DNA of 64,000 nucleotides from Pyricularia pennisetigena. Taxonomy: Eukaryota > Ascomycota > Sordariomycetes > Magnaporthales > Pyriculariaceae. The notes under the pieces were generated by a model that worked only from the letters and a program-made list of their open reading frames with translations, did no database searches and was not told the origin of the DNA. Made by a program: the position numbers and the translations under genes. Positions within the stretch are counted from its first letter, which is position 1, and the number at the start of each line of letters is the position of its first letter. Positions 35,716-45,597 of the stretch are shown piece by piece. The DNA lies in the NCBI RefSeq assembly GCF_004337985.1, contig NC_043743.1, positions 2,084,909 to 2,148,908 on the forward strand. The letters run 5' to 3'.

Positions 35716-37116
35716 TCAAACAGGGGCACCGTATTGCTTAGCGAGGTTCTTGAAGTGGTCACGCTCAGCCGTGAGCTTCTCGAGTTTGTCCTCAAGCTCC
35801 TCAAAGCGCATGGCCTTGCGCTCGCGAGACTTGCGCGCCGCAAGCGTGTTGCGGGCACGCTTCATCGCTACCGTGTCGGTTGGGTCCTCGACAACGATAG
35901 GAGGCAGAGGCTTATCCCGACGGCGAGCGTTGACTCCACTGACTGATGAATGACGACCGGCAGAAGATGTGGGCGAGTTGCCAGACTTGCGCCGCGGAGC
36001 AGGAGACGGGGCAGCCTCGAGGTCCTCAGATCCCGCCGCGGGAGACTGTTGTTGCTGCGTAGGAGCAGCGAGCTCCTGCGGTACCTGAGGCGCAGCCACG
36101 TTGGTGTTCTCCTGGGGAAAGAGCGGGAACCAAGCAGACTCGCCTGCCGATTCCAGGTCGTTCCCAACAAAGTTTGGAGAGACATCGTAGCTGTCGCCAA
36201 ACTCGGGAGACCCATTATAAAGGGACGGCGAAGTGAGGGTCGTCAGAGCGGTCGAGTTGGGGGCCGACATGAAGTTGTCCGACAGGAACAGGTCCTGTGG
36301 AGAGACGGTGCCCATCGTGCTCGCAGTCGTGGAGGAAATGTCAAAGACGCCCGGCATGGCGGGCGAGGGGAACGCCGAAGCTCCACCGCCAAAGGCGGTG
36401 AAATCGTCCAGACCCAGATCTAAATGGGATGATTGTAAGCTTTGGGAAGATGGCAATGGCAACGATGAGCTCGCGATGGAGAAAGGAGAAGATTTACCTG
36501 ATGCGTTGTTCATCTTGGGTTGGATCTGGGCGATGTTTCCGGTACTTTGAGAGAACAGAGGCACAGGCGGTCGTGCAGGTCGTGCGCGGTCTGCCGTTAG
36601 GGCCACAGGTGCGGTGGGTGCTGAGGATGCGTAGAACTGTTTTGGGAACTGCGTGCTAAGCCGATTTGTGAAAGCCGTTGAGGTGGTCGAATGTCCTGTA
36701 GCCTGTATGATCTGTGCGACTCTTTGGTTCTGCGTTGATGGCGAGGCAGAAGGGTGGTTGCGAGAGGCACTTCCGATGGCGGAAGATTGCGATATAGATC
36801 GGCTAGGTTGATGCGAACGCCGCGGCGTATCGAACAGAACAAAGTCCTGTTGCGGTGGCAGGTGTTGGTAGTGCTGTTGCGCGGATGATGCCGGCAGGCT
36901 CGGGGAACTGGAGGGAAGCCATGGTGACTGTTGTGAATCCGTGGTGAAGACTGGGGCGTCTAAGCCGGGAATGGCGGCGGTTGTGAAGAGACTGGAGCCG
37001 AAGCTGTGACTAGCAGAGCTGGACTTCAGGTCGACCTTTGCAGGAGGAACTGAAGGGTGTGACAAGTTTTGAGTATAAAGAGTATTTTGAAAAGATGGGG
37101 ACGGAATCGTGCCGAC
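35716..37116 (-). CDS. cpc1: CPC1/GCN4-type bZIP transcription factor, 5' end lost in gap
   Basis: Exons 36419-35716 and 36498 up to the gap at 37117, at least 440 residues with the start codon missing. The frame is open to the first N and contains no ATG before the segment KMNNASG, so the start lies in or beyond the gap. Intron 36497-36420 (GTAAAT...TTTAG, branch-like GCTTACAA) is 78 bases, stop-free and in frame. The C-terminal bZIP has the basic region KRARNTLAARKSRERKAMR and a leucine zipper (LEDKLEKLTAERDHFKNLAK), the hallmark of Gcn4/Cpc1/CpcA. PPVPLFSQSTGN and LGLDDFTAF are typical of filamentous-fungal members. It activates amino-acid biosynthesis genes on starvation and binds TGACTCA. 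Such genes are controlled by upstream reading frames in the mRNA, and candidates are visible here (see separate entries). Confidence 0.9.
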   Translation of the reverse strand, partial: VGTIPSPSFQNTLYTQNLSHPSVPPAKVDLKSSSASHSFGSSLFTTAAIPGLDAPVFTTDSQQSPWLPSSSPSLPASSAQQHYQHLPPQQDFVLFDTPRRSHQPSRSISQSSAIGSASRNHPSASPSTQNQRVAQIIQATGHSTTSTAFTNRLSTQFPKQFYASSAPTAPVALTADRARPARPPVPLFSQSTGNIAQIQPKMNNASGKSSPFSIASSSLPLPSSQSLQSSHLDLGLDDFTAFGGGASAFPSPAMPGVFDISSTTASTMGTVSPQDLFLSDNFMSAPNSTALTTLTSPSLYNGSPEFGDSYDVSPNFVGNDLESAGESAWFPLFPQENTNVAAPQVPQELAAPTQQQQSPAAGSEDLEAAPSPAPRRKSGNSPTSSAGRHSSVSGVNARRRDKPLPPIVVEDPTDTVAMKRARNTLAARKSRERKAMRFEELEDKLEKLTAERDHFKNLAKQYGAPV

Positions 37117-37148
37117 NNNNNNNNNNNNNNNNNNNNNNNNNNNNNNNN
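37117..37148. other. Assembly gap (32 N) at the cpc1 5' end
   Basis: Undetermined bases directly before a run of seven G (37149-37155). The gap probably marks a G/C homopolymer that was hard to sequence. It hides the cpc1 start codon. Confidence 1.
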
Positions 37149-37161
37149 GGGGGGGAAGCGT

Positions 37162-37185
37162 TTAGGACCGCATTTTGGCGATCAT
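37162..37185 (-). promoter_or_regulatory. Candidate short uORF in cpc1 leader
   Basis: Minus-strand ATG at 37185 opens a seven-codon frame (MIAKMRS) ending in TAA at 37164-37162, just upstream of the gap at the cpc1 start. Small upstream frames govern translation of GCN4, cpc-1 and cpcA. Whether this one lies in the mature leader depends on transcription start and splicing, which cannot be seen. Confidence 0.4.
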
Positions 37186-37339
37186 GAATGTGCTTTCTAT
37201 TTTGTGGGAGTAAAATGATTTGGAGTTGGAAGGGAGAAAGTTCCGGAGGGGCTGTGAAGATTTGTGGGAAGTCAGGCACTTTTGTAGGTTTTCTCAGGCA
37301 GAAACCAGTCTTGCGAGGCCAAACAAGACCCACAACGGT

Positions 37340-37537
37340 CTACCAAGCAAGCGCAGCCTCCTGCTGGCTGACAGCCCAGAGCGCTCGGTGTAACCCAATG
37401 GCAGAGTGACTTGGGCTGCCTAACGTTTTCGGCGGTTGGGCACTGCAAATTTCGTTAGTGCAGGAGCAGGCTTGATGTACCGATACAAGGTTTGGCGCTA
37501 GTGGGTTGCGCCCTTCCACGCCCTTCCCCTCCAACAT
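37340..37537 (-). promoter_or_regulatory. Candidate long uORF upstream of cpc1
   Basis: Frame of 65 codons from the ATG at 37537 to the TAG at 37342-37340, between the TGACTCA site and the cpc1 coding region. Apart from the 7-codon frame, it holds the only minus-strand ATG between the gap and the TGACTCA site. Its length resembles the second uORF known in Aspergillus cpcA leaders, but the order relative to the short frame is reversed. Confidence 0.35.
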
Positions 37538-37554
37538 TTCCAGGGAAGGATGTG

Positions 37555-37561
37555 TGACTCA
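37555..37561. promoter_or_regulatory. Gcn4/Cpc1 binding site TGACTCA
   Basis: Perfect consensus for Gcn4-type bZIP dimers, about 440 bases upstream of the known cpc1 coding sequence and just upstream of the candidate uORFs. Consistent with positive autoregulation, as described for Neurospora cpc-1. A seven-base site can occur by chance, but the location is apt. Confidence 0.5.
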
Positions 37562-40411
37562 CACTTTTTCCACGCTAAGCCCGAAATGGCCCGGTGTGCT
37601 CTTGAGGGCCCTGGCAAAAAACGATTGGTGCGTAAAAAGACCTATTGAGAAATCAACGGCTCGCGCAGTTTTAACGCGCACATCATTGCAGTGATTTTGC
37701 AGGAAACTCAAGGTAACTAACGACTCCCATTGAGACCAGATCGAAAACAAATTGGGAGACGCCAATTAGGCCATGATAGTCGCCCGTGTTACTGTGATCA
37801 ATCATATAATCTATTTTGCTCCAGGGACAAGAAGCACGGTCGCGCAAACGAGCTCCGCCTCTTTGAGCCGTCCGCCAGCCGCAACCAATCAAACTTGGTG
37901 ATGGATACTGGACGCGACAGCGTTCTCATTGGCCGATAGCTGCGAGCCGGGGACAAGGGGCCGCGTATAGGTCCCAAAGTAACCTCCTCTCAGCCAGCCT
38001 GGCCACGGATTCCTAGTTAGCGCATGCGACTGAGTAGGTAGCAACATTTGGTGCTCAAAAGTGCTGCCTGCCGGTTTACTTATGGGGCAACGCTGCCTTG
38101 GTCGACTTGGTTGACAAATCAAGGCATAGGGATGTGGTCTAGTGACGAACTTTCCTGCCATTTGGATTCTATGTTCGTTGTCGTCTTGCAGCCGATTCCA
38201 GATATGGAAATTGCATTTTCATCTCACTCCTCCACACATATTACGACGCAGGACTTTAGGCGAGTTTCTGAGCCTTGCATCCTGCATTGATATTATGGAG
38301 CAATCAACTACGAAGTACATTAATTATCTGTCTGTCAACCCACCTAGGGCGTGTGTGATGGATGTGATGTGGTTGTCGGTTCCATTGGGTGGGCTTGAAG
38401 GGGGCTGAGTGCGTATTCAGGCCTCGTGTCCCATGTCCTAGTGATGTCGTCCACCCACCCTTTTTATCTTATTAATAATCCCAAGCACCAAAATTCAAAA
38501 TTGAGGCCTACGGTGTCAACGGGTACTTGCTACATCAGCCCTACGCAATCATGGAAACAACAAAACGGACACGGTTTCTTTCAACCAGCCGTGCGGGCTA
38601 TGCCAAAGTACCAAGTGATTGAAGTTGGGATTGGTCTGATCTGGACAATCAGTAACAATCATCCAACTAAATGATCAATCCAAGTTACCCCAAGCAGCAA
38701 TTCCGAGGCATTTATTTGCTTGCTTCTACCTAGGCACGCACTGAGTAGAATATAGGATCCAATCCTCAACTACAGGTTCGTGGCAGAAAAGCGGAGCCGG
38801 ATTTCAGCGGCGTTATAGACTTCGTGCCGCGGCGGTACGTCGGGATAACGAAAGGATTCCGAGGTTTTGCACCGGGATGCGACCACGATGATCTGTTGTT
38901 TTCTACAGCTCTGAAATTGTGAAGGATTTACGACTTGTACTAGGCCGAGTAGTACAAAGGGTTGTTCGCGGTGTCCTGACCGTGACCGTGCCATGAACCT
39001 GACACCCTGACCGGCACATTTTTGAGAGCTACTTGGTACGAAGTGCGTTGGTGATTACTGGGCTCCTGGATTGATATCCATGTATAGTAGTACTCCGTAC
39101 CGCCGCCCTGGAAACGTATTCCGCACCTCTGCTGGAAAGTGGAGAAACCAACTCTACAACAGTACAATGTTTCAATTCTTCAATTCAAAGGATTACTTTT
39201 GAAAAATTCTCTTGTATCCCCCCATTTCGACACTAGGTCTCTGGCGAATGAAAATGATCAATTCAACTTAGCAAAAGGCGGACGTCTCAGTTTGGCAACC
39301 TGAGAAAGTGTGAGTCACTCACCCCAAAGTCTAGCCTGGGCTTGAAGCAAGGGGGTGGGTCTGCAAATAGTATCTGCCGTATGTAATTTGGTGGTTTACT
39401 AAGGCCCCTTGCACTCGCCAAAGCGCGATCCCCCGGATCCAATTTTGGTTGTTGTTGCTTGGCGGGGCTTGCGGTGTTTTTTAATGGAAAACTCCATCTT
39501 GCAAGGTTCTCCAAAAAAAAAAAATGTATTTATTGTATTACATAGACAGGCTTGACAAGGTTCTCAAGCGGCACCATAATTGCGCCGTCTTACATGCCAA
39601 TTCAGATCCCGAAGCGGCCACCTGCCTCAATTTCCACCTTTCATCAGTCAATTGTTACCCTCTCATTCCGCATTGAGCCAGAACACATAGAGGGTGGATT
39701 GCGGCGTTGCGGAGATTGCTTTTTTTTTTTTTTTCCTCCCCTTACTCTTGCCGGCCGAAACATGGACACATGCATAGACACACACACACACACACAACAC
39801 AACACACAAACTCGATACGTGGACCGGCAAGGACCGGGTGTGTCTCCCCCGCAAACTATCGGGACCGTCCCGGACATTTATCTGCGTAACCCAACTTCTC
39901 CCGAGCCTCTCTATTCGACTGTGGAGCGTTGGTCAACCTGCATGCCTGGCAAATACGCTTCCGACCTGATTGCGTCAACGGCATGGTTGACCTCACTGGT
40001 CTTGTGATCATACGTGCATGCACCAACATTTCATCGTCCAAAGGTCCAGAGTCAAGCTGAATATCCACCACATTCGGATCTTGATAATAAATGAATGTTC
40101 TTGACTGGCTCAGGGTCGAGGCGTTTGTGTCTGGTTTTGTTGAGTGCAATCTGACAGAATCGGGTAGTGTCAAGGATTCAAATTATTGGTTAGATTGTGA
40201 CGAGGAAGGCTCATATCCCATTTTGTCCCATTCTCTTTATCGAGGCCACGACGCCTATATGCCAAGAAGAAGAAACAGCATTAACAGAAAACTCGCTCTA
40301 CCGTATCCTTGACTGATCATACAATGACCAAACATAAAGCAGAACCCGCTAAAACCAGCTATACATTCAATGGTCATAAAAGTGAAAAAAAAAAGAAAAG
40401 AAAAAAAAAAA

Positions 40412-42106
40412 TCATAGATGGTCCGTGAGAGGCACCGCGCTTGACCCAGGGGCAAGCCCCTGAACCTCAGTGAGCGGTGCATGCTGCTTCCCCAGGTCGC
40501 TCAGCCCCGGGATTGCGGCCCCCGTTTGGGCCGGCTCCTGATCGCCGGCGCCGTGGGCGATTATTTGCTTCTTGCGAATGACGGCCTTCCACGCCTTTGC
40601 CTTCTCTTCGTCCTGCGCCGCCGCCTCGGCCTCGTCAAGCCATTTCTTCCACTCGTCCGTCATGGGTGCCGCTCCGCTGCGCAACACCCAGCCCGTCTTC
40701 TTGGTGGCCCGGATCGCATACCACAGCGTCCGCGTGAAGCTGGGGATATGCTCGTATTCATCATCGTGGATAAGTCTGTCACCGTCACCGTCGTCGGAGT
40801 CGTCGTGGCCGCCGCCGCCGCCGCCGCCGCCACCACCTTCCTCTTGCAGTTGCTGCTGCTGACGTCTGGACAAGTGCGCCCCCCGCAGCCCGGGCGGCGT
40901 CTCTTCATCACATGTGTACCGGCTCAAGTCCCAGAACAAGCTTCGCGGCAGCATGCCCATAGCCCAGTACATTGCATTCAGGCAGATGTAGCTGGAGCCG
41001 ACAAAGAGCTGCATGTACCAGGAGCAGTTGCCCAGCAGCACGGTTGACAGCATGAGCATCATGGTGCCCAGTCCCATCATGAACCGGTACCACCTCTCGC
41101 CGACGCGGTACCTGCACTCCTCGGTCCCGGCCGTGTACAGCTCGCGGGCCACGTCCTCGGTGCAGCGAACCAGCACGAAGGCGCCCTCGCGCGTGCGGAT
41201 CATGACGTCGCCGCGCGGCACCGCGTGGTGGTGCGTGCGCAGCATCAACACCGGCTTCCACCAGCTCGCGTAGCCCACGAGGCTGCTCTGCAGGCTGATG
41301 AGGGCGACCGCCACGGTCGCCGGCCCGTCGGTCCAGATGCGCGCCCCGACGAGCAGCGCCACCGTGAGCAGCATGCTGAACACGGCCAGGACGTGCAGCG
41401 GACTGAAGAGCGCCGCCGGGACCGCCGGCCTCTCTGCTCGGTTCACTAGACCCGGGTTGGACACAAGATCGGTGAGCCTTTCCCGTTTGGTATGCCGCCG
41501 GTGCATGCCTTGCTCTGGATCGGCCACGCGCCGCCCGTCCATGGAGGTTGTAGCCCCTGTTCGCTCGGTGTTGTCGTCTTGCATAGGACCGAATCCCTCT
41601 TGCAGTTCATACTCTTTTGTCTTGTTCCTAGAAACAGGCTCACGCCGCAGCAGCTGACGGACTTTTCCAAGCAAACCACCACCAGCCGCCGCCGCCGCCG
41701 CCACAGACGCAGAACGCCTTTCCTCAGGCACGAGATGGGTGTGTTGGATACGGAGTATCCTAAACTCAAACGGCTGGAGCTTGTCGAGTGGGTGGATGAT
41801 GTTGGCGAAGAAGCCGACCGTGTCCAGGACGACGCCGCTATGCACGCCCGTCACCTTGGCTGGCGTCTGCGGCATCCTCTGCGGTCTGGAGGGTTTGAGG
41901 AGCGCCTGGGGCGCGGGGAGGATGCGCGGCAGCAGGCACAGGCTCGAGGCGGTGATGGCCTGCGAGTGCTCCGCCATGGACGACTCGCCGATGACGGCCA
42001 GCAGCGTGATGACGTCGAGCCGCCATTCCACGCTGTCCGTCTTGTCGTTTGGGACCTTGGGCCACCATTGCAAGAGGCCGTCCCGGGTTGCCTCGGGTTC
42101 TGTCAT
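40412..42106 (-). CDS. Fungal multi-pass membrane protein, function unknown
   Basis: Open frame of 564 residues from the ATG at 42106 (MTEPEATRDG). The frame stays open further upstream without an ATG, and a good acceptor (CAG at 42121-42119) lies just before GCC TGC GGG GAA ATG, so a short upstream exon may exist. The conserved-looking N-terminal part includes VEWRLDVITLLAVIGESSMAE. Four or so hydrophobic helices follow: HVLAVFSMLLTVALLVGA, TVAVALISLQSSLVGYA, and a pair covering FMMGLGTMMLMLSTVLL and SSYICLNAMYWAMGML. A polar tail then contains Gln and Gly runs with an acidic stretch. No catalytic motif seen. I recognise it only as a fungal hypothetical integral membrane protein. Confidence 0.75.
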   Translation of the reverse strand: MTEPEATRDGLLQWWPKVPNDKTDSVEWRLDVITLLAVIGESSMAEHSQAITASSLCLLPRILPAPQALLKPSRPQRMPQTPAKVTGVHSGVVLDTVGFFANIIHPLDKLQPFEFRILRIQHTHLVPEERRSASVAAAAAAGGGLLGKVRQLLRREPVSRNKTKEYELQEGFGPMQDDNTERTGATTSMDGRRVADPEQGMHRRHTKRERLTDLVSNPGLVNRAERPAVPAALFSPLHVLAVFSMLLTVALLVGARIWTDGPATVAVALISLQSSLVGYASWWKPVLMLRTHHHAVPRGDVMIRTREGAFVLVRCTEDVARELYTAGTEECRYRVGERWYRFMMGLGTMMLMLSTVLLGNCSWYMQLFVGSSYICLNAMYWAMGMLPRSLFWDLSRYTCDEETPPGLRGAHLSRRQQQQLQEEGGGGGGGGGGHDDSDDGDGDRLIHDDEYEHIPSFTRTLWYAIRATKKTGWVLRSGAAPMTDEWKKWLDEAEAAAQDEEKAKAWKAVIRKKQIIAHGAGDQEPAQTGAAIPGLSDLGKQHAPLTEVQGLAPGSSAVPLTDHL

Positions 42107-42428
42107 TTCCCCGCAGGCCTGACGGTGTACGAAAGGATTTAGGGGTAGGGCTGAGCAGGTAGGATCCTGCCAGGTTCGTGCTGCCTCAAAGCCAGCTCGC
42201 AACGCTGGGGGTACCCTCCTTGGCCGGTTGTAGTGCACAGAAGCTGGTAGATGCCTTGGCTGTACAACTCACCAACTAGCTCGGCTTACTGCGTGAGGTG
42301 TGCAGGGTTATGCCTAGTATGTGATATGAAATACTCAAAGCATCTCAAAGTAAACAAGGGATTCATGCAAAACGATGTTGATGTGAAGAAAACTATGACT
42401 GAAACAGAGACGGTCGAGGAGGTGATCC

Positions 42429-42462
42429 GAACTAGAGAACTAGAACTAGACTAGAACTAGTC
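42429..42462. repeat. GAACTAG repeat cluster with palindrome
   Basis: Several overlapping GAACTAG/CTAGAAC units ending in GACTAG-AA-CTAGTC (42449-42462), an inverted repeat. Same core as the palindrome at 5261-5279. It lies about 320 bases upstream of the membrane-protein ATG. Confidence 0.5.
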
Positions 42463-42702
42463 TGGTCGGGGATTAAATGAATTGCAGGAATTGCAGTCGT
42501 GCCTGTCTAAAGAGCGCCCCCCAAAATCTTGTGAATGATCCCATTGACGTTGTGGCTGAAGGGCTGAGTTCCCAGACTTGCAGGGGACAAGCGCAAAAAT
42601 GCCACTATGAGAAGACGACTGGTCGGGATGTTTTGAGGCGAACCATTCGACAATCTACAAGTGAGAGGCCAAGTAAACCCCGCCTCCAGAATCTGGACTG
42701 GG

Positions 42703-42767
42703 AAAAAAAAAAAAAAAAAAAAAAAAAGACAAGCGTGTGTTGCCTTTTTTTTTTTTTTTTTTTTTTT
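42703..42767. repeat. A25 / T23 inverted homopolymer pair
   Basis: Poly-A tract of 25 bases, a 17-base spacer, then poly-T of 23 bases. The arms can pair into a long A:T hairpin. No element boundaries seen. Confidence 0.85.
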
Positions 42768-43382
42768 GGGTTGGCAGCGTGTCTGATCTGCAGAAAAGGA
42801 GCCTCAATGTCTTCATGCAACTCGCCGCGGGCGGATGCACAGCCCCAGAGTATGAGGCGGTAAAGTATACATTCTTGACGGCCGCCTGGGTGGCTGTGCC
42901 TAAACGTTTTCCAGAAGTCTAGCAAGTCTAGACTTCATCCTTGAATATATGAATCTGAGGCAGGGCCCCATGTGCAGTACAGAACAAACCTGCATTAGCC
43001 CCACTGCTTGTCAAAGTATAACAAACAAAACGTGTAAAAACCCCCTAAAAGGAGCACTAAGGCCGGCCGCAAATGACATCGTCAAATTAGTTTTGGCTCC
43101 TTGTTTCCTTTGACTCCATGTGCTGCGCTTCCAACATTCATCAGAGTCGTCAGACATCAATGTGAAAGAATAGTCCGTTCAATAGCACACCCCCCACGTA
43201 AATCCAACTGTCCTACAGCGAGTCCTTGGTCTAACGTCCACCATCTAGCCTAACGCCGCTGCAAAACTACCAAACGCCCGCCCATGCTTAAACTCCAAGC
43301 TGCAATGCATCTACCAAACAGCGCTGCGTAAAATACAACTTTCATATAATATTTGAATCCGGAGGAGCATGTCCTCCATCTA

Positions 43383-45597
43383 CTAGACCTCGTTATCATC
43401 CGCCTTGAGATCCTTGTACTCCTCAATCAACCAGTGCACAAACTCACTCCACAGCTGCTCCCAACGCTCGTTGACCTCCCTGCGCTCGTCGTCAGAAAGG
43501 CAGGCATGTTCGATACTCCATTTGATGAGCTGCTTCCAGCCGTGAAGCGTGGTGTCGCTCCTTCCAACAAACATCTGGTAAAAGTCGTGGCTCAGCGAAG
43601 ACCGGAAAAGTGTGCCGTTGTCGCTGTTCAGAGTGCAGTGCACGTTATTCGCCAGCAGGTTGTACATGGCGTGCCCTTTGACCCTTGGGGTCAATCCCAG
43701 GACTTCGTTCGAGATGGGGCAGAGCTCGAGGCAAATGTTGCGCTTCTTCATTTGCTCCATGATGTACGGGTGGCGTGCCAAGGCAAAACCGTGCCCGATG
43801 CGCTTCGAGTTGAGAAGCAGCGCATCGGTGAGGTTGCCGTCGGGTGTGTCGTCACCCATCTCGAGAGTCTCTCCGCAGTGGAACAGGAACGGAATATCGA
43901 GCCTCTCTTTGTTACATTGCTCCCTGAAGTTGAGAAATTCCGGCACAAAAAACTTGAGAGGATGACCGGCAGCCTCCTCACCCACGAGATCGAAACCTAA
44001 AATGACATGTCAATACAAACCAACAAGCCCCGAGACCACAACATGGATCGGAAAGGTTCTGAGCTTACCAGCTATCAGATCGGGCCAAATCTTTTTGAAC
44101 TTGATGCATTCTTCCAGCGCATTCGCCACCTGCTCTCGTTTGAATATCCTTGGCGTACAGTAGATGACCTTGATGCCTTTAAAGTACACCTTTCGACCGT
44201 TCTGATGCGCCGGCGGCATAAACTCGTCGCAAACACTCTTGATCATCTTCATCATCGATTCATTATCATGCTTGGCGGAGCCGTCGTCGTAAAAGACTTG
44301 GTTCGTGTGCATGAAATTCGGCCTGATCTCTGCGTACTGGATATTGTCATCCACGAAATCCTGTAGACAAGCGCGGGTGTAGCTCTTGAACGCAGTTTCG
44401 TAGTTGAAAAGGCCCTTCATCATTCGAGTCCGGCCATTAAACTTTTCCCAAGCTCTTCAGTCCCAGTCATGGTCAGCAAAAGCGAGAAGTTGGGTAGAAA
44501 AGAAAACCCGAAGAAATCTGCCCGACTTACCCTGTGACTGTTTGGTGTATTCCGTAGGTCTCGTCCGCCCCAAACACGAGCTTGTTGAGCAACCATTCGT
44601 CGACGGAGCTCTCTACCAAACCGGCGCCCGAGAACTGCGCGCGAAAAGTAGCATATGGCATCCATTTACCTGCCACGTATCCTGGCTCGAACACGTTCCA
44701 GCCGGCCTCCTCACTCTCGACAGGAACAATGCTGAATTGTATTTCGCATAGATCCATGTCGCTTTTCTGCAGCAGTGGTCTGTTGCTATGGATAAACATT
44801 CGTTCTTGGTCTTTGGCGAGATCCAGCAGGAAATTTGGGTCGAGACAAGAGTTGAAGTGTATGTGAAGATGGGTACCCTTGGGCATGCGCCGAGCTACCT
44901 TGTAGAGGGCCGACTGGTTTATCAGGTCGACGTTGTGGAGGAAGTGATCCCCCATATGGCGCGCATGTGTTTGCCCACTGAAGCCTGACGTCTTTGAGGC
45001 GTTCGCAAACAGCTTTTCGTCTTTGTTCCTCAGGCGCTGCAAAACCTCGTTGGCCTCTCGCTCAGGCCCAGTCGCCTCCGCGAAGCAGTCATGGTCAAAC
45101 GCCAGGGCATGCTCCCGAGACTTGAGTTCTGCGCGCGCAGTTTCATACTCTGACAGACCAGGCCCATCAGCCTTGAACGACTGTGGAATGGAGGTCCTGC
45201 GCAGACGCTGCCCGGAGGGTTGACCCTGAGAGGTCGCTGGCGTCTTCTCCCGTCGCTGTTGCACGGCGACGTCCAGCGCAGAGAGCGTGCTCCAGTTGGC
45301 GCTCTTTTCCAGCGAAGATGATGAATCCATGGCGCTGTCGATTTTGCGCTTCAAGTTGGTTGGCGAGGAGGCTCCAGGCAGGGAATGGCCCTTCTGATGT
45401 ATAGCAGTCTTCTTCACGAACTTGGATTGCGCGCGTGTGAGAATGCCCGACCGTGACTTCCTTAATGGCAGTGACGATTTAGCAGAGGTTGCCGCTGATG
45501 GTGATTGTAGGGGTGGTGTATCTATGGCGTCTCCTTCACGTTGCTCCTTGTCCACTGTGGTGCAGTTGGACCCCATCAGAGCAGAAGATGCGGTCAT
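43383..45597 (-). CDS. Adenosine-deaminase-related protein (ADGF/CECR1-like)
   Basis: Three exons, 45597-44531, 44454-44069 and 43996-43383, 688 residues. First intron 44530-44455 uses GTAAGT and a TGAAG acceptor chosen because it alone restores AWEKFNGRTRMMKG; second intron 44068-43997. The first ATG is at 45597. Residues 1-200 are basic and low-complexity with no signal peptide, unlike secreted ADA2. The deaminase barrel follows: HLHIHFNSCLD (two metal His, about residue 242), MMKGLFNYE, NIQYAEIRPNFM, FLFHCGETLEMGD (about 520, His and catalytic Glu), RIGHG (about 550, proton-shuttling His), CLELCPISNEVLG and LNSDNGTLF (about 608). The metal-binding Asp is kept, but the following Asp of the usual DDP is Asn. 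It probably hydrolyses an adenosine-like purine; substrate not certain. Confidence 0.88.

Larger units (their letters stand above)
37186..40411. other. Spacer containing cpc1 promoter; no further gene
   Basis: Apart from the uORF candidates and TGACTCA site, no coding region is supported. A second site, TGAGTCA, lies at 39311-39317 but is about 2 kb from cpc1. A T-tract (about 39720-39734) and a CA dinucleotide stretch (39778-39797) are present. The 3' UTR of the membrane-protein gene lies at the right end. Confidence 0.55.
42107..43382. other. Intergenic region with A/T inverted homopolymers
   Basis: No gene supported. It contains CTAGAACTAG-type repeats (42429-42462), an A25 tract (42703-42727) followed after 17 bases by a T23 tract (42745-42767), and the 3' flank of the deaminase-like gene. 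Confidence 0.55.
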
